Source: Stomorhina lunata (taxonomy: Eukaryota; Arthropoda; Insecta; Diptera; Rhiniidae). Taken from it: a stretch of 64,000 nucleotides of DNA. The stretch covers positions 32,338,632 to 32,402,631 of the forward strand of contig OW121740.1 of the NCBI GenBank assembly GCA_933228675.1. The letters are read 5' to 3'. The notes under the pieces were generated by a model. It had not been told where the DNA came from, made no database searches, and was given only the letters and a program-made list of their open reading frames with translations. The position numbers and the translations under genes were made by a program. Shown piece after piece: positions 58,966 through 64,000 of the stretch (positions are counted from its first letter, which is position 1; each line of letters opens with the position of its first letter).

Positions 58966-60470
58966 TACGATAGAAATATTTTTCTATAGAAAAAAATTTC
59001 GATAGAAATATTTTTCTATAGAAAAAAATTTCGATAGAAATATTTTTCTATAGAAAAAAATTTCGATAGAAATATTTTTCTATAGAAAAAAATTTCGATA
59101 GAAATATTTTTCTATAGAAAAAAATTTCGATAGAAATATTTTTCTATAGCAAAAAATTTCGATAGAAATATTTTTCTATAGAAACAAATTTCGATAGAAA
59201 TATTTTTCTATAGAAACAAATTTCGATAGAAATATTTTTCTATAGAAAAAAATTTCGATAGAAATATTTTTCTATAGAAAAAAATTTCGATAGAAATATT
59301 TTTCTATAGAAAAAAATTTCGATAGAAATATTTTTCTATAGAAAAAAATTTCGATAGAAATATTTTTCTATAGAAAAAAATTTCGATAGAAATATTTTTC
59401 TATAGAAAAAAATTTCGATAGAAATATTTTTCTATAGAAAAAAATTTCGATAGAAATATTTTTCTATAGAAAAAAATTTCGATAGAAATATTTTTCTATA
59501 GAAAAAAAATTTCGATAGAAATATTTTTCTATAGAAAAAAATTTCGATAGAAATATTTTTCTATAGAAAAAAATTTCGATAGAAATATTTTTCTATAGAA
59601 AAAAATTTCGATAGAAATATTTTTCTATAGAAAAAAATTTCGATAGAAATATTTTTCTATAGAAAAAAATTTCGATAGAAATATTTTTCTATAGAAAAAA
59701 ATTTCGATAGAAATATTTTTCTATAGAAAAAAATTTCGATAGAAATATTTTTCTATAGAAAAAAATTTCGATAGAAATATTTTTCTATAGAAAAAAATTT
59801 CGATAGAAATATTTTTCTATAGAAAAAAATTTCGATAGAAATATTTTTCTATAGAAAAAAATTTCGATAGAAAAAAATTTCGATAGAAATATTTTTCTAT
59901 AGAAAAAAATTTCGATAGAAATATTTTTCTATAGAAAAAAATTTCGATAGAAATATTTTTCTATAGAAAAAAATTTCGATAGAAATATTTTTCTATAGAA
60001 AAAAATTTCGATAGAAATATTTTTCTATAGAAAAAAATGTCGATAGAAATATTTTTCTATAGAAAAAAATTTCGATAGAAATATTTTTCTATAGAAACAA
60101 ATTTCGATAGAAATATTTTTCTATAGAAACAAATTTCGATAGAAATATTTTTCTATAGAAAAAAATTTCGATAGAAATATTTTTCTATAGAAAATAATTT
60201 CGATAGAAATATTTTTCTATAGAAAAAAATTTCGATAGAAATATTTTTCTATAGAAAAAAATTTCGATAGAAATATTTTTCTATAGAAAAAAATGTCGAT
60301 AGAAATATTTTTCTATAGAAAAAAATTTCGATAGAAATATTTTTCTATAGAAAAAAATTTCGATAGAAATATATTTCGATAGAAATATTTAGAAAAAAAT
60401 TTCGATAGAAATACTTTTCTATAGAAAACAATTTCGATAGAAATATTTTTCTATAGAAAAAAATTTCGAT
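58966..60470 (+). repeat. Minisatellite array S8, 32-bp unit, very homogeneous
   Basis: About 46 units of TTTTTCTATAGAAAAAAA followed by TTTCGATAGAAATA, period 32. This is the S1 unit in opposite orientation with one extra base. Only scattered single-base variants occur (AAACAAATTT pairs at 59175-59215 and 60090-60130, in the same order). The high uniformity implies recent amplification. The last unit joins a GACA array without any intervening base. Confidence 0.97.
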
Positions 60471-61445
<975 letters not shown>

Positions 61446-62924
61446 AACTAATAATGTATGAAAAATAGGTTTGGTGAAAGAGTTAATATTTATTCAGCCA
61501 AATCATGGCTTTTATAGTTCATAATAAATTATTTTATAATCTAAATGTCCAACATCTGTAAAATGTATACAATTTGTTTTGAATATGAAGGCTTTATTAA
61601 ACATCTCCGCCCATCTGTAAAATATTTGTATATAAACATTAAAACTATTTTTTCCTATTGCCAGTCATATTCAAGTGTCACGTCATTTATAAATAATTTT
61701 AAATTGAATCAATGTGCGGTTTGACGTCAATTATATTTAAGAGGAATTGTATTTTAAGGATACTTATTTAATAGATTATGTAGCTAATTGTTTAATCAAT
61801 TAAATAATGAACGCATATAAGTACAATTAAGTTACAATTCATTTATTATGATGCTTATATATTAATTATTCTGAAATGATGTTCTTTATAATATTTTTTG
61901 AACGCATATAAGTACAATTAAGTTACAATTCATTTATTATGATGCTTATATATTAATTATTCTGAAATGATGTTCTTTATAATATTTTTTGTTGTAAGTT
62001 TTGAATCAAAAATTAAAAAATTGTCTTATAGTTAGTGATATTAAAGGTTTTATTAACATTTTCAAAAACTTATTAAGATTTCTAAGAAAAATTTATTGTA
62101 CAATATCAATACATTACTTATGTATGTGAAAAATGATTTAGTAGGAAACTATCTACTATATTAAGGAGTTTATAGAATTATTTTACTACAGATTAATTTT
62201 GGTTTAAAAATAAATGTAACTAATCAGAAATTCTAAAAATGTTCAATAGTTTATTTAGTATTTCCTACTTTATATAGCTTAAAAAAGTTTTCTATAAAAT
62301 TTCTCCCTGTTACTAAAATGCAATTAATCTTATCTTGCCATAAGACAAAAACATTGGTTATAACCCTAATGCAACATAATTTCTATCATCATTTTCTTCA
62401 ATCTCTATATTATTATCAATCATTTGGATGTGGTTAAATTTTTTTAATGATATGGAGGAGACAAAACATTAAAATGATTGCATTCTATTGTTCCTCTAAC
62501 AAAAGAAAATGTTATGTTACCAGAGGGAAATATTTTAATATATGGATATGTGAGTATAATACAAAGGGATTTTTTTATTGAAAATCATATATATATATAC
62601 GTATATATACATCTGTAGTTATAGAATGAGTGTAAACTGCACGATGATTATTTTTATTTGATGCGTATGAGTAATATAAAAATTAAAGTTTACATGGAAG
62701 AGCACTCATACGCCACATGGGAAATTACAAGATTTTTTTGGTTTGACTTGTTGTCTTGTGACAAAATTTAACGCAAGGTTTTAACAAAAAACTAAATTTT
62801 ACATCCTTAAAGGTTATTATTTAGTAAGAATTGACAAAACTTCTGAAAAAATTAAAAAGTGTTAACGACCTAATTTATAAACAAAAATTAAATTTTATAT
62901 GCAAAATTCAAACAATGAATTAAA
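61446..62924. other. AT-rich spacer, no gene seen
   Basis: No gene or transposon recognised. It contains the 91-bp tandem duplication listed separately and a short ATATAT/ACGTAT run near 62587. Confidence 0.45.
61809..61990. repeat. Perfect 91-bp tandem duplication
   Basis: 61809-61899 and 61900-61990 are identical, each beginning GAACGCATATAAGTACAATT and ending TAATATTTTTT. Absence of any difference indicates a very recent event or an assembly artefact. Confidence 0.95.
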
Positions 62925-64000
62925 ATAAAAAAATTTTTCTATAGAAAAATTTTCGTAAAAAACCTAAAATTCTGTACTTTACTTAATTTTCGATAAAAAA
63001 ATTTTTCGATCAAAAAATTTTTCAATAAAAAAATTTTTCTAACATTTTCGATTTCGATAAAAAAGTTTTCTAGAGAAAAATTTTCGATAAAAATGTTTCT
63101 ATAAAACAATTTTCGATAAAAAATCTTTATATAGAAAAATTTTCGATAAAAAAATTTTTCTATAGAAAAATTTTCGATAATAAAATTTTTCTATACAAAA
63201 ATTTTCGATAAAAAAAATTTTTCTATAGAAAAATTTTCGATAAAAAAATTTTTCTATAAAAAAATTTTCGATAAAAAAATTTTTCTATAGAAAAATTTTC
63301 GATAAAAAAATTTTTCTATAGAAAAATTTTCGATAAAAAAAGTTTTCTATAGAAAAATTTTCGATAAAAAAAGTTTTCTATAGAAAAATTTTCGATAAAA
63401 AATTTTTCTATAGAAAAATTTTCGATAAAAAAATTTTTCTATAGAAAAATTTTCGATAAAAAAATTTTTCTATAGAAAAATTTTCGATAAAAAAATTTTT
63501 CTATAGAAAAATTTTCGATAAAAAAATTTTTCTATAGAAAAAATTTCGATAAAAAAATTTTTCTATAGAAAATTTTTCGATAAAAAATTTTTCTATAGAA
63601 AAATTTTCGATAAAAAAATTTTTCTATAGAAAAATTTTCGATAAAAAAATTTTTCTATAGAAAAATTTTCGATAAAAAAATTTTTCTATAGCTAAATTTT
63701 CGATAAAAAAATTTTTCTATAGAAAAATTTTCGATAGAAAAATTTTTCTATAGAAAAATTTTCGATAGAAAAATTTTTCTATAGAAAAATTTTCGATAGA
63801 AAAATTTTTCTATAGAAAAATTTTCGATAAAAAAATTTTTCTAAAGAAAAATTTTCGATAAAAAATTGTTCTATACAAAAATTTTCTATAAAAAAATTTT
63901 TCTATAAAAAAATTTTCGATAAAAAATTTTTTCTATAGAAAAATTGTCGATAAAAAAATATTTCTATAGAAAAATTTTTATAAAAGAATTTTTCTATAGA
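62925..64000 (+). repeat. Minisatellite array S9, 31-bp unit, runs off the window
   Basis: TTTTTCTATAGAAAAATTTT alternates with CGATAAAAAAA, period 31. The start is degenerate (62925-63110), then regular. Around 63720-63830 the half-site reads TTTTCGATAGAAAAA in four consecutive units, another locally spread variant. The right end of the array is outside the window. Confidence 0.96.

Overview
This window looks like repeat-saturated, very AT-rich DNA from a higher (brachyceran, probably calyptrate) fly. That inference rests on three things: repeats whose ends match the Drosophila INE-1/DINE-1 (mini-me) group, several relics of mariner-type transposons of the DD41D class, and a degenerate EN-RT-RNase H non-LTR retrotransposon. 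I find no intact host gene, no tRNA or rRNA, and no CRISPR array. Nearly every long open frame is translated repeat or a broken transposase. The window could be pericentromeric heterochromatin or part of a giant intron; the sequence alone does not decide.

Five layers account for most of the window. (1) Minisatellite arrays with 30-32 bp units, all sharing the 16-bp palindromic core TTTTTCTATAGAAAAA, occur at about 3.4-10.1, 11.7-13.9, 15.5-16.0, 25.8-27.0, 40.9-42.9, 44.8-46.6, 48.4-50.8, 59.0-60.5 and 62.9-64.0 kb (the last runs off the window). Each array has its own second half-unit, and orientation flips between arrays. (2) DINE-1-like elements and relatives (15.1, 16.2, 17.2, 20.9, 23.6, 24.7, 27.0, 29.6-31.9, 34.5-36.1, 37.3, 39.0, 39.6, 40.5, 43.6, 51.8 kb), some carrying huge GACA/TCTG arrays. 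(3) Cut-and-paste elements: a nearly complete 1.3-kb mariner (21.6-22.9 kb), two deleted members of a second mariner family (28.7, 38.0 kb), mariner fragments at 0 and 57 kb, a TTAA-flanked piggyBac-like MITE (55.9 kb) and smaller MITEs. (4) Non-LTR retrotransposon relics on the minus strand (32.6-34.5 and 56.8 kb). (5) Small elements carrying hammerhead ribozyme motifs (35.0-35.9 kb minus; 41.9-42.1 kb plus).

The most notable observations are as follows. A complete hammerhead ribozyme motif lies at 41991-42057. A second copy on the minus strand is split by a 244-bp MITE in its stem II and sits in a retrozyme-like repeat of about 413 bp. A 3.4-kb, nearly palindromic, foldback-like element (44037-47415) has arms that end in the same minisatellite. 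A 4.5-kb block (11.56-16.09 kb) is bounded by about 130-bp inverted repeats and also contains the minisatellite. Together these suggest that the 31-bp minisatellite family spreads as part of foldback-type mobile elements and then amplifies locally into long arrays; the 6.7-kb array shows internal ~2-kb duplications. That model is an inference.
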